Notes under the pieces: generated by a model
The model's database searches: none
What the model saw: only the letters and a program-made list of their open reading frames with translations
What the model was told of the DNA's origin: nothing
Made by a program: the position numbers and the translations under genes
Source: Typha latifolia
Taxonomy: Eukaryota > Streptophyta > Magnoliopsida > Poales > Typhaceae
Direction of reading: 5' to 3'
NCBI GenBank assembly: GCA_019914945.1
Contig: CM034110.1
Coordinates: forward strand, 6,279,808 to 6,343,807
DNA length: 64,000 nt
Shown here: positions 24,501 to 37,000 of the stretch, in pieces
Position numbering within the stretch: position 1 is the first letter of the stretch
How the letters are laid out: each line of letters begins with the position of its first letter

Positions 24501-26347
24501 GCCGTGGATAGAGAGAACGAGAGAGGAGGCTAGGGCAAAAGAGATAAATCCATTAGATGAATAATTACGGTGCGCACCACAAAGTTATATAGGTTGCTAC
24601 CGTCAAGCCGGTTTGGCTAGCCCACCCGGATTGGACCGAACAAGTACGTAAAAACAAATACTACTATTGGAGGGACCAAAATACAATAAGCAAATAAGCA
24701 GCAAATACAATACAATAAAGGGATCCAATCCCCATGCTCTCGGCCCAAGGCAGCTCGGCTTGATCCTTGCTGTGTGTGACAATTGTTCAGATAAAGCCAT
24801 CATATTAGCTGCATCTTATATTCAATGGCTGATATAAGATTTGATAACCTTTTATCTTCTTTTTGAGTTATTGACTATTATCACAACACTATTCTTCATA
24901 CCATATCAGAATTGAGATGAAAAGTAAACGACTTAATATTTCTGAGTTTGATAAATTGCTGAGCGGTTATGATGGTTAATTGTGTACGTTTGCACCATGA
25001 TTTACTGACCTTTCACATCCTCGTACCATAATATGCAATAATAGCTGCCATCACTTTGTCTTGTTATGAGGCTATAGACACCAAGGATAATTCTATTTCT
25101 AGAAACACTAGGCCTGCTAATAACTCTTCTAACTACATTAATATTTGATTCGATATGCTACTTGTGAAGCCTTGCCTTGACTTTCCATCCATTACTCGTT
25201 TATATGGTTTTATCGTTTAGTAGCATCTTCAACAAATTTGTCCGACAGGTCCATTATATAATGTATCATAAACTAAGATGGATCTTCTTTTGATTTCGAT
25301 ACCATTATGACAAGCAGTAGTCAATTATTTTACCTATGACAAAACAAAATGTGTTTATAGTACGCATATTACTGAATGACACTGGAAGTCCTATGTATTC
25401 AAATCTTGTGACATCTAATAACTCCTATTTATTCTCACTGACACCCTAGTCAATTTCAAAAAACTTATCATGGAAAATTTTGGGGGATTTGATCAAATAT
25501 TTTACATAAAATCACCATAGAGGACTTGTTTATCAATTTTGAATTTACTCTATTGGTGATGAGAAGGCTGGCTATCGGCCATACATGCTGGCATACAAGT
25601 CCCATTTCAGCTTTGCAAGTACGTGGAAGTTGAATACAGGCCCATCATTTTTCGACAGGATTATGAATCTATGATGCATCTTTAATTTCTTAAACATTCT
25701 CCAAGTTGACTCAAATCAATCCGGAAGTAAATGAGTCATATATGTGTACACATCCATGGTGAGTACAACTTCGATTGAGCTTGAGCATTTTTTAACAGGA
25801 TCAAAGATTTTACCTTGCCAGACCTGGCCATATTGCAAGCTCTATCAGCAACACTTCCAATGCTTCATACATTATAATGGTTTCATGTCATTCATCAATG
25901 CATTACAAGTGCCTTGTATCATGAAGTATGAGTTGAATCTTGCACTTTTTCCAATTGAGAATTTCAAACAATTGCTAGAATTACTTTTGAGCTTCATATG
26001 GTTTAGACAAGGTTTACAATTATATAGTTATCCTCTACTCTCTTATTTATCATGATCTTGCTACTTCAGGAATTCAACAAGAAGTCCAATTCCTTGTACA
26101 CGATTCTAAGAAGTAGTCGTCTTGCTGGAAGCCAACGAGCACCTTTCCTGAGGCAATTTCTTATGCGCTTGAACTTCAATTCGTTCTTTGAGGTAATATC
26201 AGAATTGTGGATATTAGTAAATCTACCAAATTTGGAAATATGATGGGCATTTTCTCAACTGGTTTGCTTTTTCACCAACAGGCCACTGCAAGAGGCGTGC
26301 TGAATGTAGTCAGGCCATGTTCAACCGCTGCTACTGTCCAGCAATAG
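12236..26347 (+). CDS. GCP4: Gamma-tubulin complex component 4
   Basis: GCP4 is a subunit of the gamma-tubulin ring complex that nucleates microtubules at the nuclear envelope and cortex. Sixteen exons join in phase: 12236-12402, 12780-13071, 13254-13390, 13814-13912, 14861-14981, 15612-15884, 15960-16040, 16119-16202, 18327-18413, 18605-18660, 18755-18955, 19152-19377, 22298-22386, 23757-23910, 26070-26192 and 26282-26347. The product is 751 residues; the Arabidopsis protein is about 745. Recognisable family blocks include MLHELLLALLGFTGD at the N terminus, GFYYRELNRFA, WHGHQVMYNQLAYWM, ADLNGHLKALKDYF, MWRVREHMTFLIRNLQFYIQ and the C-terminal LRLNFNSFFEATARGVLNVV. The last residues (RPCSTAATVQQ) look less conserved. 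Introns 8, 12 and 14 are over 2 kb and contain foreign DNA. The coding frame itself is intact. Confidence 0.97.
12545..12576. repeat. TC microsatellite in GCP4 intron 1
   Basis: An uninterrupted run of TC dinucleotides lies in the first GCP4 intron. Similar short TC or AG runs occur near 5299-5318, 10907-10921 and 30703-30717. Confidence 0.9.
16281..16395. repeat. Short tandem repeat in GCP4 intron 8
   Basis: Three copies of a unit of about 46 bases sharing the core GATAAATGTCAAAT or GGTAAATGTCAAATATATG occur in a row. The third copy is partial. No function is apparent. Confidence 0.75.
16483..17306. mobile_element. Putative gene-capturing element in GCP4 intron 8
   Basis: The HOP-like fragment is flanked by sequences that partly match in inverted orientation: GGCAGCGGGTGGCAG..ACCACCCTACT on the left (16483-16510) and AGGGTGGCTGGTGTGTCACCTTGCC on the right (17270-17294). 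Between them are leader-like and coding-like pieces of HOP but no poly(A) and no 3' half, which argues against a processed retrocopy. A Pack-type transposon that captured the 5' part of a host gene fits. Ends and target duplication are not resolved. Confidence 0.4.
16916..17181 (+). pseudogene. HOP/STI1 5' gene fragment, broken
   Basis: The stretch resembles the N-terminal TPR1 region of the Hsp70-Hsp90 organizing protein. Read with frame changes it gives ADEAKAKG, GRFNEAIAHFSDAVALAPSN, then CYPNALTDA, KPDLAKGYS and GAHLGLNDTD, which are hallmark pieces of plant HOP. It is dead: the expected initiator ATG is TTG (16916-16918), the frame shifts near 16957 and again near 17135, and the conserved Arg of the SNRSA motif is a TGA stop near 17037. 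The preceding 150 bases resemble a leader. Only about the first 90 codons are present. It lies in the sense orientation within GCP4 intron 8. Confidence 0.8.
20050..20620 (+). mobile_element. Possible LTR-like remnant in GCP4 intron 12
   Basis: The segment has a promoter-like CTATAAATAG (about 20225), a polyadenylation-like AAATAAAG about 40 bases later, and CT-rich DNA after that. Near 20603 the sequence TGGTAACATCATTCTGG resembles a degraded initiator-Met tRNA primer-binding site. Together these suggest a decayed plant LTR, perhaps Copia-like. No coding domains are seen and the limits are approximate. Confidence 0.3.
21090..21238 (+). mobile_element. Au-like SINE in GCP4 intron 12
   Basis: The segment has a tRNA-derived head with an A-box-like part (AGTGTGGTGATAAGG) and a B-box-like part (GGTCATGGGTTCACA, about 21133-21147). 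It continues with AGATGAGGGTAAGCTTGCATACATC and CACCCAAACCCCAC in two adjacent pieces, matching the layout of the Au SINE family of flowering plants (GGTAAGGCTGCGTACA then CCCAGACCCCA). Size is about 150 bp. It is diverged and inserted in the sense direction of GCP4. Confidence 0.7.
24170..24800. other. GC-rich insertion of unknown origin in GCP4 intron 14
   Basis: Between AT-rich intron sequence, this block is much richer in G and C, with GGTGGTGG-like and GGAGAAGTGGGC-like runs in its first half and a CACGTG-like GGATCACGTGACG near 24175. No coding frame or known element was recognised. The sharp composition change suggests an inserted sequence rather than ordinary intron. Confidence 0.35.
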
Positions 26348-27486
26348 TAAGATTTTTGGTATAGTTACATCTGAGCAGATGCCGTCTCTAAAATGGCAAC
26401 CAGTTTATACACAATTATATGTCTATTTGTTTATGCCAATTACATGCCTATTTGTTCAACCAAAGCAAGGAGCTTGATACCTGGTAGACTCGCAGAGCCA
26501 GTTGCCTGACTAGTGCTTTTTATTTATCATTGTAGATTCCATTAAAGATCCAGCAGCATCAATTATTTAACCTGAGTGTCATGGATTGATAAGTATATAT
26601 ATATATATATATATTTTTTTTTTTTGGTTCGTGTGACAACTTCAGTTTCTACCTTTTGTTACTTTATAAATAAAATATAAACAAATCTAGAACTTGTTTG
26701 AAGCAGCTTCTGTTAAAATGGTAGCACAGATGACATTTGAGTCTCTTAACAATAGTAGGATGTGCACAGTATACGGGTTGCAAATTGATACATTTGTTGG
26801 TCCAGAGGACGTTGTGACCTCTTAAATGTGGTGGGCTAGGCTACATCTCAGCAGGTAGTGCGATACAAAAGTAGGTTGTTTAAAGAGAGCATCAAAATCT
26901 AATCTGATCTTTATCAATTTGCAGCGGGGTATCACTAACAACTGGTCATACTTGAGAAAATTTTCAACACTTTTTTTTCGTTTTCTTTAGAAATGGGGTC
27001 AAGTCCTTACCTATTAAGATTAATAACCATGGTAAATAAGGCTGAATTGATGAAAAAATGGGGCGAATTCCCTTTGCAATACTTAATTAAATGGAGGTAA
27101 ATAATCGTCTTTGCTGCCTGCCTGGCCATAATTGTGAACTAAATGCAAGAGATCTGTAATGCAACGATGGATACTCACATAATCACTAATCAGGCTCCTG
27201 AGGTTCATCATCCTTACAGAAGAAAGCATCAATGAGACTCACTATGGAAGATAGAATTGGAATAAGATTAAGCAATTTAATCCAAAATGGTACGATTTTT
27301 CAAGACGATCATATAAATATACTGGAGTGCATGTTGAGTAGGATGCATACGTGCAGAGGTATAAAAGCAGCACCCATATTGATAAAATACGAAATATGTT
27401 AATAAAATGAACAAGAGCACAAAAGGGTACATATGATCAATAAATGGAAAATACATGGAAGGATTTAAATAGGTTTCATAATCCTG
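26348..27486. other. Convergent intergenic region GCP4/methyltransferase
   Basis: The two genes converge here. The region holds an AT microsatellite followed by a T-run (about 26593-26625) and otherwise AT-rich unique sequence. Both 3' UTRs and polyadenylation sites must lie here, but I cannot place them. No gene is seen. Confidence 0.6.
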
Positions 27487-30400
27487 CTATAGTTCCTCAA
27501 ACCCTTCTTCATCTCCTTCCTCCTCAATCCTTCCAAAGTGTGATCGCCAGCTCTCCATCTGCAATGTCAAGGAATGGAAGTTTGTGGTGCAATGCGTCAT
27601 GATTGAAAATTGACAAAATTTCACATCAAAATATCTATGAAGTTTTACGAGTCCTATTTAGATCAACCAGTGACTAAATTAAACTAAAATAGTAAATCTA
27701 TATGAAACTTGTGAGAAAAAGGATATAGATAACTACAGGAGTATATACTAGTACATTAGAAATTTGCAGATTGACATTTTTGTTACTTGGTACATAAGAT
27801 TCTTTAGTTAGCAAACAAACAAAGAAACATATATTCCGATTATTATTGGGTAAAACAATGAAGGTAAATCTCCCAATGTCCAACATAAACTGAACCATAA
27901 TTTTGCTATTTCTACCACTATAGAAAATGGTATTTTTTGATGTCACATTCTCATTAAGTGAAGCAAGTCAGAGAGTTAGTTATTATGCTAAAGAATTCTG
28001 GCGAAAAGTAGACAGGATAATAAGATACTACTATGATTTATATCAATCATCTGTTAGATAGTACGGCATGATTATTCATTGCTTATAATCATGTAACAAC
28101 AATGTAAATCCACACAAACGTCAAGGTTTGATACAATTCTTTAATAACATCTAGGAATAATATAACTCAATCATAGTAGGCAAGGGCAATTAAAGTGATG
28201 AATTTTCAAATTTACCAACCTTACTCATATCTGCAGCATAAGAGCAAATTTCTTAATGCACTCGGGAAAATTATTCCAATTTATTTCTTAATAATGACAA
28301 TAGAGAAGTAATCATCCAGTCCAGCCAAATAAAAAAACATGGACAGTTAAGCATAGATATAATTTTTACAGACCATGGAAAGGCTTTATATTTATCAAGG
28401 ATTCACCTACTATATAACATGGTAGAGAAGTGCATCATCGGGCTGCTTAACTGCTAGTGCAGATAGTTTTAGGTTATAGAAAGTGGAACTCCTGGTACTC
28501 ATATTTGTATTCCTAAATATTGACTATTCAGAAAATATACTAAGTGCGAGTTAGAAGAGTGGAAGGAAAGTGGAAGTGCAAGTTAGAAAATTGATACTTT
28601 GTGGTTTCGAATGGATAGTAAATTTTGAATGATGCAGGCAAAAAATATGTGACGGGTTAAAGCCATTTTTCCATCCACTCTCTCCAAAATGAACACAAAG
28701 CATACTGGAATCGAAAAGTGACATCCATCAAACAACAGTCCCTTAAAAAGTATTCCTAAGTAATATCTATAATTTAGAAGACTGAGTATGAAAAATGGAA
28801 GTATAAAGACAGCTGCATTATTTTAATTTCAATCACCTGAGCATCAGATAGCAGCAATTGTTCTGCCACAAAAAGTTTTCTGTCAGAATTTTCTAATGGT
28901 ACATCTGGTTCCAAGTGCATGTTCCTTGTTACCTCCTTGTAGTCGACCACACTAAGTCGAAAACCATGGGTAATGAAAACCCTCTCCAACAATTCCTTTT
29001 CTGCTGCCTGCAATATAAAGCCAAAGAACAGCCACCAGCTAGTTATAAGGAACAAAAGTAGCCATAATAACGAATGTAGGTGAGGTCTAGTGATCAATGA
29101 AGAGAGGAGTTTCCACTGGGGTCAACTGCAAGAGTGCAAGTCACTCAAACCTCAGTATTAGTTTTAAGGTTGGGTACTTGCCCAACAGACCATCTTACCC
29201 TTCCTGATAATCTCAAAGTCCAGAAAGTAAGCAGATCAGTACTGAATTGGGGTAAAAATATTTTCCTTATTCGATACACCTAAGTACCCAAACATTATCA
29301 TGTATATAATAATTAATAAACAGTAGCATATGAATCGAACCATATTTCCAGATGCAGTCCCATCCAACAAGCCAGGTAGTTCTCCCAAGAAAATGCTCCC
29401 TTTCATGGCTAAGCTGCTGACAACCAGCAATAGATCCTTCAAGCTTGTCAAAGTCAATAGAGGTAGCCCCTGCCAGACACCGAATGCAACAACTTGGTTG
29501 ACCACTTAAAACATCTTACCATGATTATGCCAGATTATGCAGAGCTGAACATATGCTTTTCAAAGAATTTTGTAGACCTCTCCAAACAATTTAGTGTAAG
29601 GTCACATATCATTAACCCTCAACATTACATCATATAAAAAATTGAAAACATAAAACCTACTCCTTGGCTACAAACAGTATATAGTCGTATATTCCCTTAC
29701 TATCTTGAAATTTTATCTGGCAGTGTAACTTTTAAGCCCGTGATTCACCTGTAGAGCCCATACACTTGGTCGGCCACCATTGAATCCAGTCTTGCACCAA
29801 ATCTCATGTAAAGCACAGGACTCTTCAGGGATATGATTTAGCAGGCAGTTTCGTGAAATTTTCGCTCCCATACCTATCATATCCGAAAGAAAATGTGAGA
29901 CAAGTATAGAATGCCAGAGATGAAAAAATATGTAAGTAATTGTGTTAAGCATTAGATGAAGGGATGAGGTGGATATTTAGATTTGACAGTGCAAACAGAT
30001 ATAATTGCTAATTTCAGAAGCTGCTAGTGGACCAGCGCAGCAATCCTCATCAATGCAGAAAGCCTGAATCCATCTTATGTATGTTCAAGATTATTGGAAT
30101 TTCTATTTGCTAGATGCTTTCATAGTTTACTTGACGGCCAATTAGCATTCCTTCTCATTTCATAGACTTGATCCTGGCGTATGCAAAGCATTATCTATCA
30201 TTCCTAGCAATAGACAACTAAAAATATATTGATTATCATCCTGTTTTCTAGAGATTCTCATTTTGTGGTTCTTCCCCATTCATTGATATTAATAGTTATA
30301 GGCTTATAGCATTCCCACAGCAGCTGGCTAGACTATATCATGGATTCTTAAAGCTGAAAATGGCTCTGATTCAGGAAAAGCGGATCTTCTTCCACTTGCT

Positions 30401-32149
30401 TTGTCTGCCCTTTCTATTTTAGGGTCCCTAATGAGCTCGAAAGACAATGTAACGTAATGCAATCAACCTGATGGCGTGATTTCGGCTCCTCTGCATCCCA
30501 AGTACACTGCCCTCCTAGGTGCACAACAACTTAAAGTAAGAATTTCAAATATACCCAAGACGGAAGAGGCCGCCAAGTAGATGTAACCATACTCCTTGGT
30601 CTAACCTTACCTACTAAGTTACTAAAATTGCACCAGCAGCTAGAGCCTAATTGGAACAAATCTGGGGCATCAATCAAATGACGATCGACATAACAAAAGG
30701 CAGAGAGAGAGAGAGAGTCGACTTCCTTGACCATTCTTGTCCAATCCAGGAATGACCCTCTCTCTCTCTCTCCCTCCCTCGCACACCCACCTGCTTCTGT
30801 TCCTCCCTCTCCCTCTTTCAACTCAGTTCATAACATGCATTTATGGGAAGATGAAGTACCACTCTTCAGAATAAACTACAATATTGCACTAACCTACACA
30901 CCTTTAAGTTTTTCGTCTGCCAATTTGAAGATCCTTTCAGGGGAGACATCATATATAATGGACAAGCGTGGCCAACTCAACCTATATGGGCGAGTGTCCA
31001 TACCATCTGTCAACAAAACAATCTATAAGGGATAAGAAAATAATTTCTCATCTTGCTGAAAGAAATGTCATTTATAGCTACTAAGATAAACTGAAGTACC
31101 TGTCTCAGCTCATCTGAGCGGCTTACCAAGCTAAGCAGCTTATCATCAATGAACTTTGTTGCCACATTATAATGGCACGGCCACGATGCAGATGTTGAAA
31201 CTGGAGTTTCCACCATGTTATCGATGGCATCAGGAGAAAGAAAGCAACCAGCATATGGATCGATAAAGAGAGGATCTGCCATTTTCAAGGTTACTAAAAA
31301 ATCAAATTTTGACCAAAATAAGTAGATGGTATTAAGTACTCCTTCTAAAGTGATCATTCCAACATACTATTCTGCCTAAGCTCTAAAGGTTCAGTATATG
31401 GATAGTCCTTTTGATTTAAACACATACATAAGCATTTCCATGGTTTACACTTTACAGTATTAGGCATCAGTTTGCGCTAGTGGATGCTATCTGTGAAACT
31501 TCAAAGTTCAAAAACTTGGAAAAAGGTCGACCCAACTCGCATACACGATAAATCTCGTCAAATAATTTCAAACTTGTTTTAGTTCCTCCATAAAGCTGTG
31601 ACGCCATGATAGAAGCAGTTAGACCTCTACTAGAAACAAATAATTCTCTTTCGCTTTCTCGAGGATGGACTCAACTGAGATTTCCCAAAACAATTAAGTA
31701 CCAAATAACTATAACCATTTAACGACAGATCATGCTCATAAACCATGCTCCACGCATTAACAAATAAAAGCAAAATAAATCCAAAATGTCGTCAAATTTC
31801 GTCTTTTTTGGGGCAGAAAATTGGTGAACGGTAATTCTTTCAACTGGGATATCTCGGTGGCATATCGTCAAACAGGAGGCTCGATTCTTTCTCTATCAAG
31901 GAATAGGGGAACGATATAAGAACCTGGGCGAAGGGATTCCTGGTAGCGAAGGGAGGCGGCCATCAGAGCGGATCGGAGAAGCGGGTCGGATTCCTCGGAT
32001 CCGACCCTGGCGGCGATCGCAGTGGATCTCGTCAACCTCCTCCTCCACGAGAACTCAATGGCGGGGAAAGGAGAGCCACGGAAGGCGCGATTCGCCGCCT
32101 CGCCAAATCCAATAAGCGGCGAGATTAGTCTCTCCGCCGCTGCCGCCAT
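27487..32149 (-). CDS. SAM-dependent methyltransferase, PPM1/LCMT-like
   Basis: Seven exons read right to left and join in phase: 31924-32149, 31100-31275, 30902-31022, 29749-29873, 29341-29469, 28837-29007 and 27487-27558. The product is 339 residues. It looks like the plant leucine carboxyl methyltransferase superfamily of SAM-dependent methyltransferases. An N-terminal SALMAASLRYQESLRPD and PLFIDPYAGCFL precede motif I, IVLLTDGMDTRPYRLSW (about 135-151). There the GMDTR core, and the Asp of IIYDVSPER (about residue 159), would contact SAM. An acidic tail ends the protein (FGRIEEEGDEEGFEEL). The substrate is unknown, and family membership does not prove that it methylates PP2A. An in-frame ATG at 32186-32188 would add 13 mostly basic residues; I prefer the ATG at 32147-32149. 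The coding frame is intact. Confidence 0.85.
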
Positions 32150-33796
32150 TTTCTTACTCGTTCTCCTCCTAATTCTTCTCTTCTTCATCCTTGTCGGTGA
32201 ACTCTTTATCTTTTTTATTTCTCCGATAAATTCATAAAATAATCTTAAGTATCCCTCTAATTTTTTTTGTCAGCGTTCTAATTCACTTCGAAAGTTAAAT
32301 ATAAAAATATTTTATTAAAAGAATTTTTTTAAGATAAATTTTAAAATAAAAATTTCTCTCTCCTAATTTAATTAAATAATATTAAATAAAATTAATCGAA
32401 AGTACTGGTTATATAAATCAGTAGTATCGATCACTTTTCTACTTTATTACTTATATTTTATTTTTCTCTTTTATTTTCTTATAAAATACAAAATAATAAA
32501 AAATACTAGTAGAAGTTGGCACTTATATTATTAAGGAAAAGATTATAAGGATAAGTAATAAAAAAATTACTTAAATTCTAGTTTACTTATCAATTAATCT
32601 AATCATATATGTAAAATATCTAATATACCCTTTAATTTATCAACACATAAAAATTAGTTTTAATAACTAATTGGTTACCATTGAATTCGATGCTCAATTT
32701 TAAATCCTCTAAAAATTTTTAAGTCTTAAATTAAAAAAAATTAAATATAAATAGTTAATTGGATCAGCGATTTATATAAAATTTTCTTCCTGGTACATTA
32801 TATTTAGATTAGCGATTGGTTCCTAAGTTTCTTGACAGTGAATGCATTATTTTCTCTAGATAAAATTTTCATACATATCTATCTGTGCCTTGATAGAGAA
32901 ATTAATATTTTAAAGAAAGCTACAAGTCTCTGCCTTGCAACCCAACTCAGATTTTTTATTCGATTCCACTCTGCTCCACAAAATTTCTCAACTACTTAAG
33001 CTATTTAATTAACTACTAGTTATCTACAATGGCGTCTGAAGTAAGATTGTCTTTTATTGATAGAATTAAGTTTTTTTTTTATCCCTCTTAACACTTTATT
33101 GGAAACTTACATGTCTTGATATTTCCTATTTTATCAAAAAAATATTTCCTATTATATTCTTAGTTACACGTATGAAGTGAAAGAAAATGACACGATCAAG
33201 CCCATTCACTAGTTGGCTAGTTACAGGAATATATAAAATTTATTTATTTTTTTAACTGGGATGGCTCAAGACTATCTGAGTTATAAATTATTTTGAAATG
33301 TATTATTCCCACTTTTAGCGTCATAAACTTCTGGTATTCGTTTTAGGGAATTAATTATTTTTATATTCATTTTATGTTTTAAAATAAATATATAAATATT
33401 ACTTTTAATGAAGAAAATACTGAAAAAATATATTTTATCTTTTATAAAATTACCATGAAGCTCATTGATTTGATATAAAGTATATTGATGGGATAAATAT
33501 TAAGGGTAAATTAATAATTAGTTTAGAATATGGTATAGAATATAATTTTGATGAATAATATTTATATTTTAGAATTTAATTAGTGTTGTAAAATTTTGTT
33601 AAAAAAATCGCCGGAAAAGGGGAAACATAAACAAAAGACGGAAAATGAAGTGCAGTGATTGCCTACGTTCTCTGATCTCGGAAAATGATACAACCTGGAA
33701 ACTTGGAAAGCGGTTGTCTAGGTATGGTTTAAGTTCCTACACCAGGGTTTGCAGAGAACCTGCTTGGACTCAATACATGGCAAGCACAAACCATGT

Positions 33797-33832
<36 letters not shown>

Positions 33833-34096
33833 TCCTTTGGAAGCCGATCTTCTTTGTCGGACAAGGAACTGAAGTGTAAAGGATCGTATGCAAATTTGAT
33901 TGCAGGAATTTAGTACATTAGTTCTAATATTCAATCAACAATAGCCAAGTATCCTACCGTAGTAATGTCCTAAAACGGGCCTTGCGTACGATCGACCGAA
34001 GAGCTTCTCCTCTTCTTCCCTCTTAAAACTCCCCTCCATTTCCATTCCCCCCCCCACCTTCTCTCGTCTTCTCGCTTCCACACGACTCCCGAGGCG
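32150..34096. promoter_or_regulatory. Divergent promoter region methyltransferase/PARP2
   Basis: The methyltransferase and PARP2 genes point away from each other, so both promoters lie in this 1.9-kb AT-rich region. The last 130 bases before the PARP2 start are CT-rich, like a plant leader. The part from 32250 to 33600 is very AT-rich with no gene. No specific binding site is claimed. Confidence 0.55.
33798..33830. repeat. Poly(A) tract
   Basis: A run of 33 A residues sits about 265 bases before the PARP2 start codon. It could be the tail of a degraded retroposon, since the preceding 100 bases are less AT-rich, but I found no matching target duplication. It may also be simple-sequence expansion. 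Confidence 0.9.
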
Positions 34097-37000
34097 ATGT
34101 CTTCCAAGCTCAAAGTGGACGAGCTCCGAGCTGAGCTCTCCCTTCGCGGCCTCGACACCAATGGAACCAAACCCACCCTCGTAAAACCTCATCTCCCAGC
34201 CCCATCTCTCTCTTCTCTTCGGCACCCGTCGACCCATTATGATCCTTTCGCAGGTCCGAAGGCTGGACTCGGCGATTCGCAAGGAGAATAAGAAGAAGCA
34301 AGAGCAAGAGGAGGAGGAGGAGGAGGAGAATGCTTCGTCGTCGGCGGCCGCCAATGTCGGCAAGAAGAGGCCGCGGGATGAAGCGGAGGACGGCGGCGGC
34401 GATGTCGAGAAACTTCAAGACATGGGGATCCGGGAGCTGCGGGAATTGGCGAAGGCTCGCGGATTGCCGGCGAATGGGTCGAAGAATGATCTCGTCATCA
34501 GGCTATCCGAAGTTGATCTCGCAGGTTCTTGGTGCTTCCAAGTTGTGATCTTTCGCTCGATTCTGTGTTTGCTGCTCTCGGTAATATTGAATGTTGTTTG
34601 TTATGCTGGATTTTGTGGTTGTTAGATGGTGGAGAGGTCGAGGAGCCTAAGAAGGAGAAGCTGGTCAAGGCTACGAAGAAGGGCGGGGCGGTGTTGGACC
34701 AGCACATTCCTGATCATATAAAATCGAGCTACCATGTTTTGCAAGTGGTAGGTGATTTAGATTTTCATATAAATAGAGCTTCTATGGACTTCTGCGTAGG
34801 AGTTTGGTATCCTTTATGAATTCATGTGCAACTATTGTGATAATTGGCATTATAAGGAATGTAAGATTTTGCCACTGCTTTTCCATTGTGCTATTTATTC
34901 TTTTACATTACGGTTTGATGGTAGTTCTGCCTTTTGAGGTCATATGCTCATAATATCATTACACAACCTGCCAATTTCTGAAAGGTATAACCAGAGTTGT
35001 ACAAATCTTTCTTTTTCTCGTGTTTGAAGTAGTTTAGTTCTACATTTCGGATTTTTTGTGTGTTAACCTTCGCTACATTATGTAAATAATGATGATGCTA
35101 TCTTGTACTTAATAAAATTGGGAATACTTCATTAAGGAATAATTCCCACTTTTCTTAAAAGTCAACTTTAACTGATCCATCCTAGGAGCAGTGAGGCCAT
35201 ATCATTTGCTTAGTTCCAACCCTCCATGTTTAAATTAGTGTTTTCTTTTATTTTTATTTTTATTTTATTGGAGAATAATCCATGGTTGCTTTTCTTTGCA
35301 ATGTGATGTCCAAACTTTTACAACTGGAATCACACTGTTGACAAATGGTATCTTACTAGCATTCTGCCTCACCATTTTGATGCTCAATGAAAGCAAGCTG
35401 GAAGGCCCTGTATCCCATGCTTGATTGCTTCTCTGTATAATCAGTCTATGTTTGAAGTTTGAACATTCTCATTTATTGCAGGGAGAGGAAATTTATGATG
35501 CCACTTTGAATCAGACAAATGTTGGGGACAACAATAACAAGTTTTACGTTATGCAAGCTTTAGGTCTGGTTTTCTGTGTGCTTACTTTATTCATTGTGTC
35601 TTCTCTTGATATAATCTGATTAAGTCTTCATTATTGAAATCCTGTAGCAATGATACAAGCGTGATATCTTTATGTTATAGGAGACAATATTTTCACATTT
35701 TGACTCTAGAGGCAAACACTGAGATAACTCAAATGGACTGATTCAACAAAGAGAGTATTGACAGGATTTAAAATCTGATACCTGCCATTACTTGTTTATG
35801 ACTTAATTATGGGGGTGATTGAGAAACTATACTATCTTATTATGTCATAATACTAAATTTTTTAAAGTTTCTAGAGCATTTTATGGCCAGTAAACTGGAA
35901 ATGTTCAAGCTGGGAAATACAAGTGATATGGAGGGAAAGCTCATAAGTCCTGGAAATCATACCTCATTGTAGAATTTCTTTGTTCCATTGTTATAAAGAT
36001 ACAATGTCCTTGCTGCAGAATCATACTTGTACTTGTAATTTTCAATTACAGAAAATAATTTTAAGCTTAAAAATGTTAAGATAGGATAATCTTATGTGTT
36101 TTCTCTTGTCTGCCAACTAAAACAGCCAATTATTTTGAAGATTAGGGTAATTGAAGAACAAAGGTTGACTAGAATGATTTACATGAATTGTGATTTTCAT
36201 CAAGCTTCTTTTTTGAAAATATCTTATTTACATAAAATCCCTTAAATTGCATGACTTTTAAATTTTAAATGTTCACTGAAGCTTAATTGATATTAAATAC
36301 AGAATCTGATGATGATCGGATGTTCATGGTCTACAATAGATGGGGAAGAGTTGGAATACGAGGACAAGATAAGCTACATGGCCCCTTCGGATCACGAGAG
36401 CGAGCAGTAGATGAATTTCAGAAAAAGTTCTTTGACAAGACAAAAAATCAATGGGCTGATCGTAAAAAATTCATATGCTACCCAAAGTGCTATACTTGGC
36501 TGGAAATGGACTACAGTGAAGCTGAAAAGGAAGCAGTTACTTTTCATACTTCACCTTTTGTGATCTGTTCATTATGATAGATGGTTCCAAACAAAAGTAT
36601 CAGTTCTCTCAATTCTAAAATGTCCTAGTTGGTCCAGGTGGCTGACAGGAGGAAGGACCCCATAAGTGCTCAACCACGAGAGACCAAACTTGATCCCCGA
36701 ATTGCAAATTTTGTTTCTCTTGTTTGCAACATCAGCATGATGAAGCAGCAAATGATGGAGATAGGTAACTAATTAGCATTCATTTACTCTTTTTTTTTTC
36801 TGCCTTACAGTTTTCTAGTTTTTAACTGATTGAACTGAATGAAGTACCTCATCACACTTCCGAGGAGCATCAATTCATTAATTCTGACTACTACAGTGTA
36901 GAATTGACTTATATATCTAGAAATTAGAGTGTTTCTTTTCTTCCAAAATCTATCCTGTTGACGTAAGTTTGGCTCCATGGATCAAGGTTGCATTGCTTGA

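Noticed and set aside
32022..32237. Plus-strand frame with a hydrophobic tail opposite the methyltransferase start
   Set aside because: Antisense of methyltransferase exon 1, whose coding sense is supported by a seven-exon in-phase model.
33645..33872. Frame ending in a poly-Lys run upstream of PARP2
   Set aside because: The Lys run is the translated poly(A) tract and the rest has no recognisable similarity.
34110..34418. Minus-strand 102-codon leucine-rich frame
   Set aside because: Antisense of the acidic Glu-rich linker of PARP2 exon 2.
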